64,000 bases of DNA from Symsagittifera roscoffensis (taxonomy: Eukaryota > Xenacoelomorpha > Acoela > Convolutidae), in contig NC_087066.1 of the NCBI RefSeq assembly GCF_963678635.1, positions 21,421,996-21,485,995 of the forward strand, read 5' to 3'. Under the pieces are notes generated by a model. It did no database searches, was not told the origin of the DNA, and saw only the letters and a program-made list of their open reading frames with translations. Of this stretch, positions 1 through 13,332 are shown piece by piece (the first letter of the stretch is position 1; each line of letters begins with the position of its first letter). A program made the translations under genes and the position numbers.

Positions 1-313
1 ACTTAAGCTTAGTAAGTTTAAAATAGTATCTAACGAACTACTTGTGTTCTAATTATACCTGAACCTTGTGGATAGATTTACTATTCTCCAACCCTTGAAC
101 ACAATCATTACCCCTAAGTAAGATTAAGTAGGTTAACACCTTAGACTAGCCACGAGAAAGTAACAATCATTCTTCGGAATCGATATATGCTTTTCTCTCC
201 AACCCTAAAAAACAAGACCCAAGCTAAGCTAACCCAAAAAAATTGTAAGGACTAATAGTCTCAGCACTTTAAAAATCACTAATCCAAATATTGCATCTAT
301 CATCCTAAACCCT
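1..313 (+). other. 5' leader or LTR remnant of the retroelement
   Basis: This non-coding stretch precedes the first gag-like reading frame. A short motif (AGTAAGATTAAG at 117-128, followed by TTAGACTAG) resembles one at about 18881-18912, downstream of the element's last ORF. This suggests that the window opens inside the 5' LTR and that the 3' LTR lies near 18.6-19.06 kb. The resemblance is short and gapped, so the LTR assignment is inference. I could not recognise a primer-binding site. Confidence 0.3.
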
Positions 314-3300
314 ATGTCACTAGACAATTTAGAAATAAACAAACAATCATATTACACAACTGTGAAATATACAACAAAAAATATGATCTCGTTATCACTC
401 CACACAGACAGTCAACAGGATATATTAGAACCAAACGATAAACAATCAAACGAAAAATTTAAAGCAAACAAAGACGAATTACACGAAAAAGATTTTCAAA
501 ACAAAGAAACGCATTTTCTGAATCAGAAACAAGTCATTTACAAGAACTTTATAGATTAAAAACTCAATAAATAAGAACTACCCAGTTAATGATCCATTAT
601 ACTTTTCTATTTTTCTGACTCAGAAACCACATCAAATTCATCAATCCAAGGAAAAAGAAGAACAAAAAACCATACAAAAACAAACCAGTACGACTATACA
701 ATTGGAATCAACCAATAAAACACATAGAAATTTACAAATTGACAGTCATAAAGCAAACAAATGAGTACAAATGAATAAAGTGAAGATGAAAACTCCATCC
801 TCCCAATTATCATCACTTCCCTCACTGATGATAGAGGACAAACAAAATTTTGTCAAAATTTAATAGCACATTTTTTTGAAAAAGGAATAACTCCATGCGC
901 AGCAGAATTTCCAGAAGTAAAATTCAAAGACAAATTGTCGACCACTTCCTTCAAATGATATGTACACTATCACAACAGTATGGAATCTATACCATAGAAT
1001 TACAGAGCCCAAGTACATTTCGTGTTAAATATCTACTTCATACAGACGACGTAGATATAGAATTTTCAAAAACATTCACAGAATTTATAAAAAATAGGCA
1101 ACACCAAAATTTACAAAGAGCAAATTCAATATTTACTAATGAAGTATTTCGAATAATTTATAGCTATTTATCTATATTAGAAAAACCAGAATCTCAAGGA
1201 ACTTCACCAGTTCAACATCAAAACATACAACTGTAAGACATGAAATCACAATATTTTCTGAATATTTAAATACAATCCGTGAAAATTTAACCAGCAACGA
1301 CGTTTCACAAAACGATAAACACGATTTACAAAAAATCTTAGCATAGTTCATCATAGATTATTTCACACATAATCTTGATTTAATCTCACAAGCAAGAAAG
1401 AATTTCAGACCCCAAAATTCAACAGATGATACAGCATTAGCAGAAGATTCAGATTATGTTTGGGACTCTGAATGGTCTCATACATTATTTATTAACATAC
1501 CAACAGATATTTCAAGTCAAGCCATTAGTACAATTACTATACACAAAGATTATGTTAAGGTATATCCACTCACAACTGATGCAACACCTTTAAACTATAA
1601 ATCATTCCTGCCCGATAGAACACGAAATAGTACCTCAAATTCAACTGTCATACAACAAGAAAATCTAAATAGAACTAGGAATCTCACACAACAAGATATT
1701 CAAACATCATCACATCTCACAAAGAAAGGAGCAGTTACCACAGTAGTAACAACAGCACAACAAAGTATCTCACCAATACATCCAAATCTTACAAATCCAA
1801 GACCAAAGAATCCAATCTTACCACAAGTAATACTACAATCTACGGTTAAACCCACCATTGAACCAAGATACCCACACGTGAGCTATCAACCATTTAGACC
1901 AATGATGAAACCGATACAAAAACAAAGAGCATTCACTAAAAATAATTTTGCAGAACACAATTATAACTATGTAAATAGACCACAAACTTCTAAATCTTTT
2001 CGTCCAAATACTCAAAATCATTTATTTTCACAAAAACAAAATTTTCGAAAACCAACAACAGCTACAGTAAATTCTCATGATTACCCACGTATTTCACAAG
2101 ACCAAAGTAAAAATTATCCATTTTTCCAACAAAATAAAAATAATGAACAAAACCAAGGTAAACACAATACACCTTACTATACACCTAATTATCTATCATC
2201 AGATGATGATGATTATCAACCAGATATTTTTGCACCATATACACAAGAATACCGTACAAAACATTCTCGACCGAATCAAGCATCCACAAAATCACCAACC
2301 GTTGCAAACGCAAAACCCAACCTATACACAATCATATCAACCAATACAAAGGCAAAACTCAGTAAACACAGATTATTATCAACCAACACAAAAGCAAAAT
2401 GAAATCCCCTTACCTTATTATTTAGAACAACACAAAATCACAAAAAGTCAACTTACAAATTTTTCACAAATGCCAAATGCTGCAGAATCACCACAGATGA
2501 TTATGAATCCATACCTTATGGTTGGATCATCAATACAATCAAACAAGCCATTGATGATATTCACTGGCACATATAGTGAATATTCTGTTGAAGATTATTT
2601 AAATGCAGTCACAGCAAATTTAATTTTAAATATAGGACCTGAACCCATAAATACGCCACTTCACCAGAATTGGATACATAGACGCACAGCGTTAATACAA
2701 ACTACACCTGATGGCGCAGCTCAAAAATGATTTTCAGTTCTACCTGTAGAAAAAAAAATCAGATTGGAAAAGATTCACACAAGAATTTTCAAAAATGTTT
2801 GATTGAGAAAAAAACAAACAACATCAAAGAATTTTATGTAATGAAATTCGTAGACTACCAAATGAAATGATCAAACAATCAGCAGTAAGAATCGAAACAC
2901 TAGTCCAAAAAGCATATTCACTAAATACTCACGATTATAAAAGCACAAAAATGACAGAAATTTTAATGATGACTCTAACACCTCAATTACGAAAAATAGC
3001 AATTAAAAAGAGAGCATCACATCCTTCTTCATTTCTAGAACCAGATCTAGATTTCAGAAAACTAGTAGAGAAACTAGAACAAGCAGAAATCACTATGAAA
3101 CTAGAAGAAACAGAAAATCTCAAATTACAGTACGTTCATAATATTCAAACAACAACAACACAAGTAAATAATGTACATAATTCAGACACAGATTTATCCG
3201 AAAAAATCACTGAGATTCTGAATATATGTGAGAAAAACCCAAATTTTAGAGGTGAACCATCATTTAAAAAAAGGTGTAACTTTTGCCGAAGATACGGCCA

Positions 3301-4320
3301 CAGTATTGCTGAATGCAGACAAAAACAACAAGACAATCAAAATAAACCACAAAAGTATAAAAACCAAATAAATCATTCTATCAAAACATGAAGAAAGATT
3401 AAAGTTTACCAAACAAAAATATTCATAGCAACAACAGCTGTAGAAAACCACTACCAAATAGTTCAAACCATTCAAGAAATCAACCATCTTATAATTCTAA
3501 CTACAGATGTAGATCAACAGATAAAAGAAATTCACGAAATCCCTCACAAAATCGATATAGTCGATCACACAGTAAAAATAACTATTATCGAAATAATTAT
3601 TCACGTTCAAACTCAAACAGTCCGAATTATTCGCTTGATACCAGTTCCAATTCACATCCTAGGAATAGACACTACTCAAATGATAGATCAAGAAACTCAA
3701 CATACAATAGACATAGAAATTATTCCAACAATAGGAAGAAAAGTGATTCAAATAATCGAAATCAGCAATATAATAATCGATCACGAGATTATTCAAACTA
3801 TAACAATAGACAAAGAAACTACTCTCAATCACCTCATAGAAATAACACACATTATCCAGATTCTCAAAACAAATATAGAAGTTATACACGAAAACATCAG
3901 AGACAAATAAATCAAGTACAAACAACTGATGAAACAAATTCAGACCCCCCTGGTATTGAAAACACAGAGACTACTGAATTACAATTAAATCACATAAATT
4001 GTGAATCCACAGACAGTGACAGTGATATAGAAAACACACTTTTAGTCAACATGATAAAAGTTGAAAATGATTATGAATCTGTTACATACAAACAACCTTT
4101 TCAATCAAAAATTTACAAAAATCATTTGGAATTACTTTTAAATGATCACACTAGACCCAAAAGTAATAACACACCAATAGAACAAATAGTAAATAAAGAA
4201 ACAACATCACAACAACCTGAAAAAGAACAAACACCATGTTCTAGTACAAATCATATTTACCATATACACCAAAAGAACCACCAAAAGAAAAAATTTGGGT
4301 TATCCCCTTTCTCTTAGAAA
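314..4320 (+). pseudogene. gag: gag-like region of Ty3/gypsy-type retroelement, decayed
   Basis: Gag packages the element RNA and forms the particle. The region is a chain of frame-shifted open segments (314-559, 895-1236, 1878-2402, 2077-2730, 2867-3391, 4051-4317). The segment at 2867-3391 is a capsid-like helical, Lys/Glu-rich stretch that ends in a CX2CX4HX4C zinc knuckle (CNFCRRYGHSIAEC, 3275-3316), the nucleocapsid signature. After it, about 3400-3940 in one frame is extremely Arg/Ser/Asn/Tyr-rich, like an RNA-binding tail. In-frame TGA codons at about 2728 and 2801 and a frameshift in an A-run near 2750 break the frame. Protease follows directly. Gag is assigned from position and the knuckle; the N-terminal boundary is uncertain. 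Confidence 0.7.
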
Positions 4321-4813
4321 ATCCAAATGTAAAGATTTTTAAACACCCGACCTTGGAAGAGATTTTTTAATAGACACTGGAGCATAATCAAATATCATTA
4401 ATATTCCAACATGGAATGAAATCAAAATCTTACACCCAAAAATGACACAAATAAAAACAACAAGTAGACTAGCAACAGCACAAGGCTCAACCCTAAAACA
4501 TTATGGAAAAATTCAACTTTTCTTTGTTCCCACTAAAACAATGGAACAGAATAAACTTCCCAATAAACCATTTAAACAGATATTCCATATCACAGATATA
4601 AAACAAAATATTATTGGGATCCCATTCATCACAAAATATATACCAACTATTAATATATTAGATAGTAAAATTAATACAAAAGATAAATATACAAGAATGC
4701 AAAACACCACTTTAACATTCTTTCAAAGAATGAACAAACAACCACCATTTTTTTCAAAATTTTACCCCATCTATAATAAAAAAAGAAAACATTTCAAACC
4801 ACTCTCAGGTTAA
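4321..4813 (+). pseudogene. pro: retroelement aspartic protease, decayed
   Basis: An active-site motif D-T-G-A (4373-4384, preceded by I) is followed immediately by an in-frame TAA (4385-4387). The same frame then runs open from 4442 to 4813 with the hydrophobic pattern of a retropepsin, including a stretch at about 4590-4650 (NIIGIPFITKY) that corresponds to the family's ILG-like flap and C-terminal region. Retropepsins cleave the Gag-Pol polyprotein. The position between the zinc knuckle and the reverse transcriptase fits gypsy order. The internal stop makes this copy inactive. Confidence 0.65.
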
Positions 4814-4879
4814 AATTATGAATTTCTATTTAAACAAGTTCACCAATACGACAAAAATCAAAATAGACAAGTTCTCTTT

Positions 4880-5167
4880 ATGTCAGACTTTGAATTTAGA
4901 CCAATTCACAAATTTTTTAGACTAACAATTTTATCCATAAAATACATGAAAAACTCAAATTCCGATATTATTTCTCTACACGTGTACAACAATTCACCAT
5001 ACAAAATCATATCACCCTTAGGACTCTTAGGATATTGCAAAGCTAATGCAACAACTTCCCCCACAAAAGAAGTAGCATACAGAGTGAATAATATACTACA
5101 ACTATTAGATATATGTCAGTCAACAATTCTCGATGAAGAACTATCAAAAAATAATATAATAATATGA
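4880..5167 (+). pseudogene. pol linker between protease and reverse transcriptase
   Basis: A 95-codon open segment between protease and RT. It includes a stretch around 4985-5040 (NNSPYKIISPLGLLGY) that resembles the linker commonly found upstream of RT in gypsy-type pol, where protease flank and RT N-terminus meet. It is not a separate gene; it is a fragment of the broken pol frame. I see no catalytic motif in it. Confidence 0.4.
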
Positions 5168-5261
5168 AAAAAGGAACACAGACTATTTCACAAAAACACC
5201 TTATTTTAAACCAACCTTCAAAATATAACACTATACAGAACCACAAAAAAAATTCTTAACA

Positions 5262-6200
5262 ATGTTCAATTTTCAACACTCCCAATTAACACAGAATGAA
5301 TTTGAAAAATTAGCCGATTTACTTTTAAAATATCCAAAAGTTTATGCAACATCTAAATTTGACGTCGGAAAAATAAATTCACCACTACATTTATCCTTGA
5401 AACCTGACGCAGTTTTCAAAAAACAACGAGCAAGTAAAGTACCAATTCATCTACATGGTAAAGTCAACAGACTTTTTGACATTCTAGAACAATACGAAAT
5501 TATATCCCCAGTAAATAAAGAAGAACAATCAAAAGGAAACACTTTTATTAACCCTGTTATTATCCTCGCCAAAGGAAAATCATTCAAAATAGTTCTAGAA
5601 GCTAGATACCTCAATTCACTAATTGATGAATCAAAATGTAATTTGCCAAAAGAACCAATCCAAGTAATTTTAACAAAAATAAACGGTAAATGTTTCACAA
5701 CCGCAGACATGAATAGTGCATATAACCAAATGCCACTAGATGATCAATCACGACGACTAACACAATTCGTTATTGGACATCAACAATAAAAATTTAATAG
5801 ATTATTCGATGGTATATCCATAGGACCAGCAGCTTCCTCAGCCTTTATGAGTAAAACTTTTAGACCACTCATAGTTGGTAAAAATGCAATCACATATTTA
5901 GACGATGTTTTTATGCAATCACAAACAAAAGATGAAATGTTCATAGTTCTAGAAAAATATCTTTAAATTTTACAAAACGAAAACATGAAAGCAGCCCCAG
6001 ATAAATCACATTTTTTCTTAACACGCGTAAAATTTTTTGGACACATCATAAAAAAAGGTACTTATAACACCAATGAAATCGCGAACTGACGCAATTCAAA
6101 AACTTCAACCACCAACAAATAAAAATAGAATGCAAGAATTTCTTGGAATGTTAAATTTCTTAAGTAAATACCTATATAAAATGCAATTATACTTAAGACC
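5262..6200 (+). pseudogene. pol: retroelement reverse transcriptase, decayed
   Basis: Reverse transcriptase copies the element RNA into DNA. The frame from 5262 carries the expected blocks in order: a SPVNK-like block near 5510, a fingers-domain block (FKIVLEARYLNSLID, about 5584-5630), a palm block with FTTADMNSAYNQMPL (about 5695-5740, the first catalytic Asp in TAD), then SIGPAASSAFM (about 5816-5850) and the catalytic YLDD (5895-5906). A TAA at 5787-5789 and another near 5964 interrupt the frame, and a frameshift before 6073 moves the thumb/connection region to another frame (6073-6468, with LGMLNFLSKYL). YLDD and block order place it in Ty3/gypsy, not BEL or copia. It is non-functional as it stands. 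Confidence 0.9.
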
Positions 6201-6720
6201 ATTCTATAATATTCTTAGACAACAAAATAATTTTGAATGGACAACAGAACACCAAACACGATTTGAAGAAATCAAAAAATTTCTCACTGAACAAATTTCA
6301 AACCTAATTCCATATCCAAATCACCATTTTTTGCAATGTGCGATGCTTCAAAATTTGGCATCGGAGCAGCATTATTACAATCCCACTGTGGAGCAAATAA
6401 AACGAATCTTATTTCAGCAAACTCTCGCTTATTTATACAAGCTGAACTACGACTCTCTACCCCCATGAGAGAGTGCACAGCTATCATACACACCTTAACA
6501 GAATGTGAATTTTTGATACTTGGATCAGAACATCCAACAGTTTTATTTACAGACCATAAACCTATCATATTTCGTTTTTTGCATAAACAAAAATCAAATC
6601 CAAACCATAGAGTTTATAGATTTCAACTAATCCTAATGAAATTTCCCAATTTACACATAGTATAGACAGCAGGAAAAAGCCTTGCACACCTGATACCCTT
6701 AGTAGAAATACACCACCTGA
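6201..6720 (+). pseudogene. retroelement RNase H domain, decayed
   Basis: RNase H removes the RNA strand during reverse transcription. The frame 6336-6665 gives CDASKFGIGAALLQ (first Asp), then an MRECTAIIHTLTECEF-like helix (catalytic Glu) and VLFTDHKPIIF (third Asp), the standard gypsy-type order. It shares the frame of the RT block at 5262 but is separated from it by two frameshifts. A TAG at about 6663 breaks it just before the AGKSLAHLIP stretch that normally closes the domain. Confidence 0.85.
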
Positions 6721-7089
6721 ACTATTAACAAGAAAAACAACAGTTGAAATACCACAAAATATAAAATTTTACCTCGCCATAGATGAAACTTCGCCACGAT
6801 TAGAATGTAACTATGCAGTAAAAACTGACATAAATCAGTCACAAATAAACAATCTACAACATTTTCCACTCTATTTAGATTGTCAAAACAACCCTTATGA
6901 ATTTGATTTATTAGGTACATCTACAACTAAACCAATTCCATATTCACATTGGATAAAAGATAATACTCAACAAAAACGACTTAAACAACAACCACATAAA
7001 AAAGACTCATTCCCTTTAATAGAAAAGGAAAATCTAACTGATAACATAATTTTATCAGGACCGTTACCAAATGATTCAAATTACACAAT

Positions 7090-8640
7090 AAATCAAGTTT
7101 TTAATCTTCATGATCCACTTGATACAATGCCCGTACCAAAAATCGAAATACAAAATTTTTTTCTACCAACAACAGAAAAAATAACACTCGAATTACTACG
7201 AAAATACCAAAACCTTGACCCCGTCATTAGACAACTCAAATCATGGCATAAACATAAAACAAAGCCAACAAAAGCTGATATCACAATCTTAGGAAACAAA
7301 ACAGTCCTTAGATACTTCAGAAAATTTAATAACACCACCATAAATGAAAACACAGACATTCTAGAATATCAAACACCTGATTTTAAAGCACCATGTCTAC
7401 CTTTAAGTATGATGTTAATTGCATTCAACACTTCCCACACCTTAAATACAAAATGACATTCCGGATCGGAAAAAAACATATTCAAATTTTATACAAATTT
7501 TTTATTTCCTTATGCGCCAACTTGGATAAAAGTATTATGCAACGATTGTATAATATGCCAATTAAATAAACCCTTTCCAAATCAAAAACAAATCGCAGAA
7601 AAACAAGATTTTAACGGACAAAGTCTTTATTTTAATCACAGAATATCATAATAGCTGACACAAAAGGACCAATTTCACCATCTTCAGAAGAAAACTCATA
7701 TATAATGGCAATTGTTGATGCATTTACACATTATATAGTAATTAACCCAGTACCACATTGTAATGCTTATTATGCATATACAACACTGTACGAACACTGG
7801 ATAGCTAAATTCGGATTACCCGAAATTTTAGTTACAGACAATGGCACTGAATTTATTAGTAAGGAAATCATCACATTATGCCACTTATATAACATTAAAC
7901 ATAAACCACGTACATCTCATGCACCTTGGACAAATTGATTAGTCGAAGGTATGAACCGTTCATTACAAGAATATCTCAGATGTATCATTAATGGAAATGA
8001 TACCCGACATACTGAATGGTCAGCAGATAAAATTATTCCCACTTTCATATAATTCACAAATTACGACAACATTGGGAATGTCAACGTACGAAATGGTATT
8101 CAACCGTAAACCACGTAAACCAATAATGTTTACAGCAAACGCCCATTAAATTCCCAAGGTTATTGTCCACCGAACAAAGATTCAATTTGTTATAATCTAC
8201 CACTACATACCCACGATGAAGACCACTTTCATTATCCACAAAATTTAAAATTAGCCTCCGGTACCCACACCGAATGGATTTTAAACAGAGATAAAAAACA
8301 CAAAAAAAATTAACAAAAATAACAAAAAAATTGCTACAGCGACGAAATGTAAATACCCAAATAAATTCACGCTTTACACCAGCAACAAATCTAAAAATAG
8401 GAACATTTATTTTAATTCCCAATTTTACAATACAAAAAGGAATTTCTAAAATGTTACAACCACTCTGAAAAGGACCATACCAAATAATTGAAAAACCCAC
8501 TGATATCACTTACAAACTGATAGACACAAATAAGAAAGAAATTATTCAACACCGAAATAACCTATTATCCTACTACCCAAAAGAATATGCACTCCCTGAA
8601 TTAACGCAATTATATTCTCTTACAGGTTTAAAAATTGTTC
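7090..8640 (+). pseudogene. retroelement integrase, decayed
   Basis: Integrase inserts the cDNA into host DNA. The N-terminal zinc-binding HHCC region lies at about 7420-7565 (a histidine pair near NTSHTL, cysteines in LCNDCIICQLNK) and contains a TGA near 7455. The core D-D-E domain is at about 7650-7960: first Asp in ADTKGP, second in LVTDNGTEF, and the Glu in LVEGMNRSL, directly after an in-frame TGA at 7936-7938. A C-terminal GPYQIIEKPTDITYKL block (about 8470-8520) and the HRNNLLSYYPKE tail (about 8550-8585) match gypsy-type integrase ends. Several stops and at least one frameshift near 8040 inactivate it. Confidence 0.88.
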
Positions 8641-9596
8641 AAAACAATTCAGAAACTAAATTGAATCACCACACCGATGAACCAACAAGTTCAAAATTAG
8701 ATCAACAAAAAGAAAATGTTAACCAAACATCTCTTAAACAAAAAACACAAATATCTCAAAAAGAAAGAAAAAATAAGTAAATGACAGAAAATTTTTTAAC
8801 ACAAGATCAAAAAGAAAAATCTGAACATAGAGATTTGTCACGACTCAGAAGTCAACCAAGAAAAAATTATAAAACGTTCATTCCACAATCTAAAATAATC
8901 AAGAAAGTTTATTAGCTGACACATATTCACCTCGAAGCTTATCTATAACTATAACTTCAAGACCTCCAGGTCAAAAATAAGCAAACCGCTATAAAACGAC
9001 AACTAAAATAAATATAATCTAAATATTACAACCCTCCCCTGTCAAGCAGTAAAAAGATCAGAACAATATTTCCCAACTTAGCATCATAAACCCCTCAAGC
9101 AAAATTATTAAATTAGCCTAAAGAACAAAACGTACATAATAATTTAGCCTAAAGTACGAATATTTCTTGGATACCCCCAATTATTCCATAAATAAAAACA
9201 AAACTACAAAAATCTCCCCGACATCTCAAAATAATCCCTCAACAACATTTGTTGAAACCCAACCCACTTGTCAAAAATCAATAAATAATCCGACCACACT
9301 CGAATTTAGCCCCAAAAAATTGAAAAAGATTGGACAAACCAAATCCATTCTTAAATTCTTCTCTCAACAACGGTCACTTAATTCAAACAACGTTTTTTCA
9401 ACCTTTTAATCAAACTTTCAAATCTTTTAAAAAATTTTTACAATATTTTTAACTAATATCATAGAAAACCTATTCATACTTTTCAAAAAATTTTGCAATC
9501 TTTTTTAATTTTCTAGTCAATCTTTGAAGTATATATATATCCCTCTCCACTATCCTTGATAACCTCCTCAGGTACGATAATTTCAAAACTATTTAA

Positions 9597-9785
9597 ATGT
9601 TTCATAATCTATATAGTAGAACAGATGTCTTTCTACTGTTTGTAATTTTTCTCACATTTTTAACATCACTTATTATGACAATATGTAAATGTATAAAAAA
9701 GGCAATCATCACATTCGCATTGGCCACTATTTTCTTGTTTCTTTTCATTGAAGAATATTGGAACAAACATAAATTTTCATCATAA
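9597..9785 (+). CDS. small two-helix hydrophobic ORF between pol and env
   Basis: This 62-residue ORF has no homologue that I recognise. Residues about 10-30 (DVFLLFVIFLTFLTSLIMTI) and 36-52 (AIITFALATIFLFLFI) are two hydrophobic segments separated by a short CKCIKK cationic linker, so a hairpin membrane protein or a signal-anchor is the natural reading. It lies between the end of integrase and the Pro-rich stretch before env. A run of TATATATA at about 9531-9540 lies just upstream. It could be the leader of a spliced env product, an accessory ORF, or chance in AT-rich DNA, since T-rich codons give hydrophobic residues. Confidence 0.3.
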   Translation: MFHNLYSRTDVFLLFVIFLTFLTSLIMTICKCIKKAIITFALATIFLFLFIEEYWNKHKFSS

Positions 9786-10844
9786 AAAACTTCACTCGAA
9801 GAAATTTTCTAAAGTTGCTAACCAACAACCCGCACACCAGTCCCCACCAACAACGTCCCAAGAAAATCCATCAACACCCAAATTCAACATCCATTTCAAG
9901 AAAATCCATATACTTTTGAAGAATGACCCGCACGATTATCACAATACGAACCAACATATAATCTATACCCACACCTACAACAAGATCCTAACAGAGTAAG
10001 ACACATAAGTCAAATTCAAAGCACACTCAAAATAAACAAACAAATAATACATCCAAGACGAAATAGAAATTTTCAAGCTCCCAGAGTTCAATTTAACATA
10101 CCTCAATCACCAACATCAAGTCCCTTAGACTTTTCAAGCAGCACATTACCAGAAACACCTCCAACTGTTTCACAAAAAAACATTTCAAATATTCCATCAG
10201 ATTACTTAGGTTCAACACCTACATCAGAACAAATTAGAGAGAATCCTTATAATAACCCAACAACCACAGAACGCCCTCCATATTGGGTGACAAACAAATA
10301 CCCTCACGGTGAACCAAATTTGGTATACAACCCAGTTGACGTTTCATTCGATACAACACTATCTACATTACCCCAAATATTTACCCTTCCCTCGACATCC
10401 TTCTTTAAGCCAAATATCACAATAAACATTTCCCCTGAATTTTCCTACCAACCTTGATTCACGATATCAAGAACAATTATCTCAAAACATAGATTGGAAT
10501 ACATTCGTAGCAACCCCACCATTATTTGGTCAACATCAGTAAAGTAATAGACTACACAACTGGGCAGTTAATAGATTACAATATCGACACGATATTCACA
10601 AAGATATACAAGAACATTATATCCAAATACTACAAAAAAGCAGTCTCACACTGAAATTCGAACTTACAGTAAGATTAAATAACATTGTTCATTATCCATT
10701 TCCACTAGAACCTCCAAATATAACAGCTCAATCTTTACCTCCCCCTTTTATAACAACAGAAATAAAATATAAATACGATAGATATACAAAAAAGACAATC
10801 GGATACCTAACCTTTTATAACCCATACTCAGGATTGTCATACAC
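9786..10844 (+). pseudogene. Pro/Ser/Thr-rich coding remnant upstream of env
   Basis: Broken frames through this region translate to Pro/Thr/Ser/Asn-rich sequence with PPTV- and PTTTE-like stretches, for example about 10080-10450. The segment after about 10550 reads as a mixed hydrophilic sequence that runs up to the ORF at 10845. It appears to be coding sequence of the retroelement that has lost its frame. It may be the N-terminal or mucin-like part of the env precursor or a separate ORF. I see no domain that I recognise. Confidence 0.4.
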
Positions 10845-13171
10845 ATGTATATTCTAAAGCTAATCACATTTCGCCACCTCCTTTTTCTCATTTTTTCTGA
10901 ATCAAATCAAAATCCGTCTCCTCGCACAGGACGCCAAGGTTTATTAGTAACACACTACGATTGTGAAGAATACGAACAAAAAACACTACACAAATATGCT
11001 ATAAATCAAGTCACACAATGTGAATTCGAACCACAAGCTATAGAAACAACAAATATAGTAGCTACATTATACTCAAAAGCCCGAGCAACAACACTAACAG
11101 GATACAAATTTACAGCAACATTTTCCGAAAAGAAAGTACATTGTTCACAAGTTTCAAGCGGAAATAAGAACCGATTAGACTACGAATCTTTCTATCAAAG
11201 TAATATTGAAAGATGACTACATCTCAGCCCTCAAGACTGTAAAAACGAACTAAATCGACTAAACTTAACACCAAACGAAGCTACAAATAGAAAACTTGTA
11301 AATTTTCAAGTTTTTCCAGATGTAGCACATCAAGCAGAACTTGAAAAACACCAAGGTCACATAAGACTAGATACAAAATTCCCCTTCCATGGAGCACACG
11401 GATAATTAAAATACGATCTTCATGATAAACATTGGATACCACATATAGGAATAAATAACCCCTCAAATTGCAAAGCAGACACAAACAAAAAAGGATACCA
11501 AGAAATAATGATTTTTTATTGGAAAATACAACTCGAAAAAGTACACCTTACACGCAATTTAAAAGACGACACAATTCTTTACCAAGGAATTCGACTCCCT
11601 TGCAAAAATGACCAAGGATATTGCGATCCTACCACACGAACACAAGAAACCATTGTATGGTTTCCCGAAGAAACCTGCACAGTTTTCCAAGTAGCAAAAA
11701 CACACGCTAGAATGATTAAATTTCACCAAAAATTTTTTTATTGAATCAATTCCATATGAAGAAGTAAATCCCGACCAAATTAGATCTAATAACAATAAAT
11801 TTGGAAACATCCACAATATAGAAAATAAACTAACACCATTTCAAATACACCCAGAAACAGAACTTGCATGTAAAAACAACAAGCCAATTTATAAAACACA
11901 GTTTTCAGAAATTCTTGTCGAATACGAAAATGGTTTCGACATGAATACAGGAAATCTAATTGCATGCTTGATGGCCCCATTTTACTCACTTACCGACGGA
12001 AATCCTTATGTTTCAGTAATTTTTAGAAATCGGTGGAAAATTAAAACCACAAGACACAGAAAGTACACGATTACAAGAACTGTCACTTATGAACCGCACA
12101 CATTTTGGCGCAGTTCATTATGATATACATTTAGATTTGAAACTAGACTACACAATAAGCAGAATTGTTCAAGAAATGTTACTTTCAGAATTAGAAACAC
12201 TACACCAATTATGTGAACTTGAAAGAACACAAATTCTACAGTCACTAGCACTAGCAGTTCTAAAAATATCATATGCAGGATTTTTATTATCTGGAAATAG
12301 ATCAAACTTCATTGATTATGAAGGAAACATCTTATGGTATTAGACTTGTACCAAAAAAGTATCACCATTATACGTTTTTGAAGATAAACGATGTTACAAA
12401 AGAATCCCAATATTCTATTAAAAAAATTATATTTTGTTGATACAATCTCAAGACGAACATATTTTTGGGATACAACAGTGCCATGTGGATCAAAAAATAG
12501 CCACAACGTTGTAATATTAAATCCTGATGAAGATAAATATACAATAAACATACAACACCACATACGTACAAAACAATTTCAAGAATTACTTACAAAAATG
12601 GACATTATACAACGACAATCAATAGATCAAAACTTACGAAATCTTGCAGAAACAGCAGGATTTTCAGACATTTACGCACAAGATTACAGCGGATATTTTA
12701 ATGACATAAAAGATTAGATTTATCTAAATGGCGAAAAATATCGATCACAAGATATATCACCAATCAAAATTTTTAGTTTTGTGCATCTCAAAAACGAAGT
12801 TTTAGCCTTTCTAGGATGGCCATACTACATCTTAGAAAGATGGACTATATTATACGCAATGTTTAATTTTAGTGGATTTATTTTTTTTATTAAAAGGCAT
12901 TCATAACACATGCGCAATCCACACACAAGTCAATAGACAAGCGAGCGTAGCATGCATGCTTTTTGCAGGGTTTTTTGGAACATTTTCCTTATCTCTAAAT
13001 AAAATACTTCTTGATGCACAAATAAAAGAATACATTACAAAATTATCAACTACACCAAACACATATGACAAACCACATAATAACACAAATACCTTACCTA
13101 CAACACGACAACTACCAAGTTTAAATCGTAACCATCCACTATCACTAGTACCACGAAATTTCAGAAACTAA
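10845..13171 (+). pseudogene. env: env-like glycoprotein region, decayed
   Basis: This is the third-ORF position of an env-bearing LTR element. Open segments at 10845-11216, 11508-11744, 11941-12123, 12089-12343, 12391-12717 and 12872-13171 follow each other on the + strand, separated by stops and frameshifts. The first begins with a hydrophobic segment like a signal peptide, then has spaced cysteines (THYDCEEYE, about 10950-10975; later TQCEFE and VHCSQ). Later segments keep scattered Cys pairs, and 12930-13020 encodes a hydrophobic stretch (ACMLFAGFFGTFSLSLN) that could be the membrane anchor. The family is uncertain; its layout recalls the Cys-rich glycoproteins carried by invertebrate env-bearing elements. 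The copy is clearly broken, and I make no claim about activity. Confidence 0.55.
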
Positions 13172-13332
13172 GCACCAGTAAACATCGCAAATTCCAGACC
13201 AAATCATATACAAAGTCCAATTCATCACATTGTAACACAACAACTTCAGAATGACAATACATATGAACAAATAATCAAACAACCGCATAGCACAAATTTT
13301 CAATCTCAAAACAATCATTTTTTTAGCCCACG

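Noticed and set aside
1-313. Confident 5' LTR call
   Set aside because: Only short gapped similarity to about 18.88-18.91 kb is visible; a proper alignment is needed, so it is listed only at low confidence.
3659-3937. Minus-strand 92-codon ORF
   Set aside because: It is antisense to the Arg/Ser/Asn-rich tail of gag.
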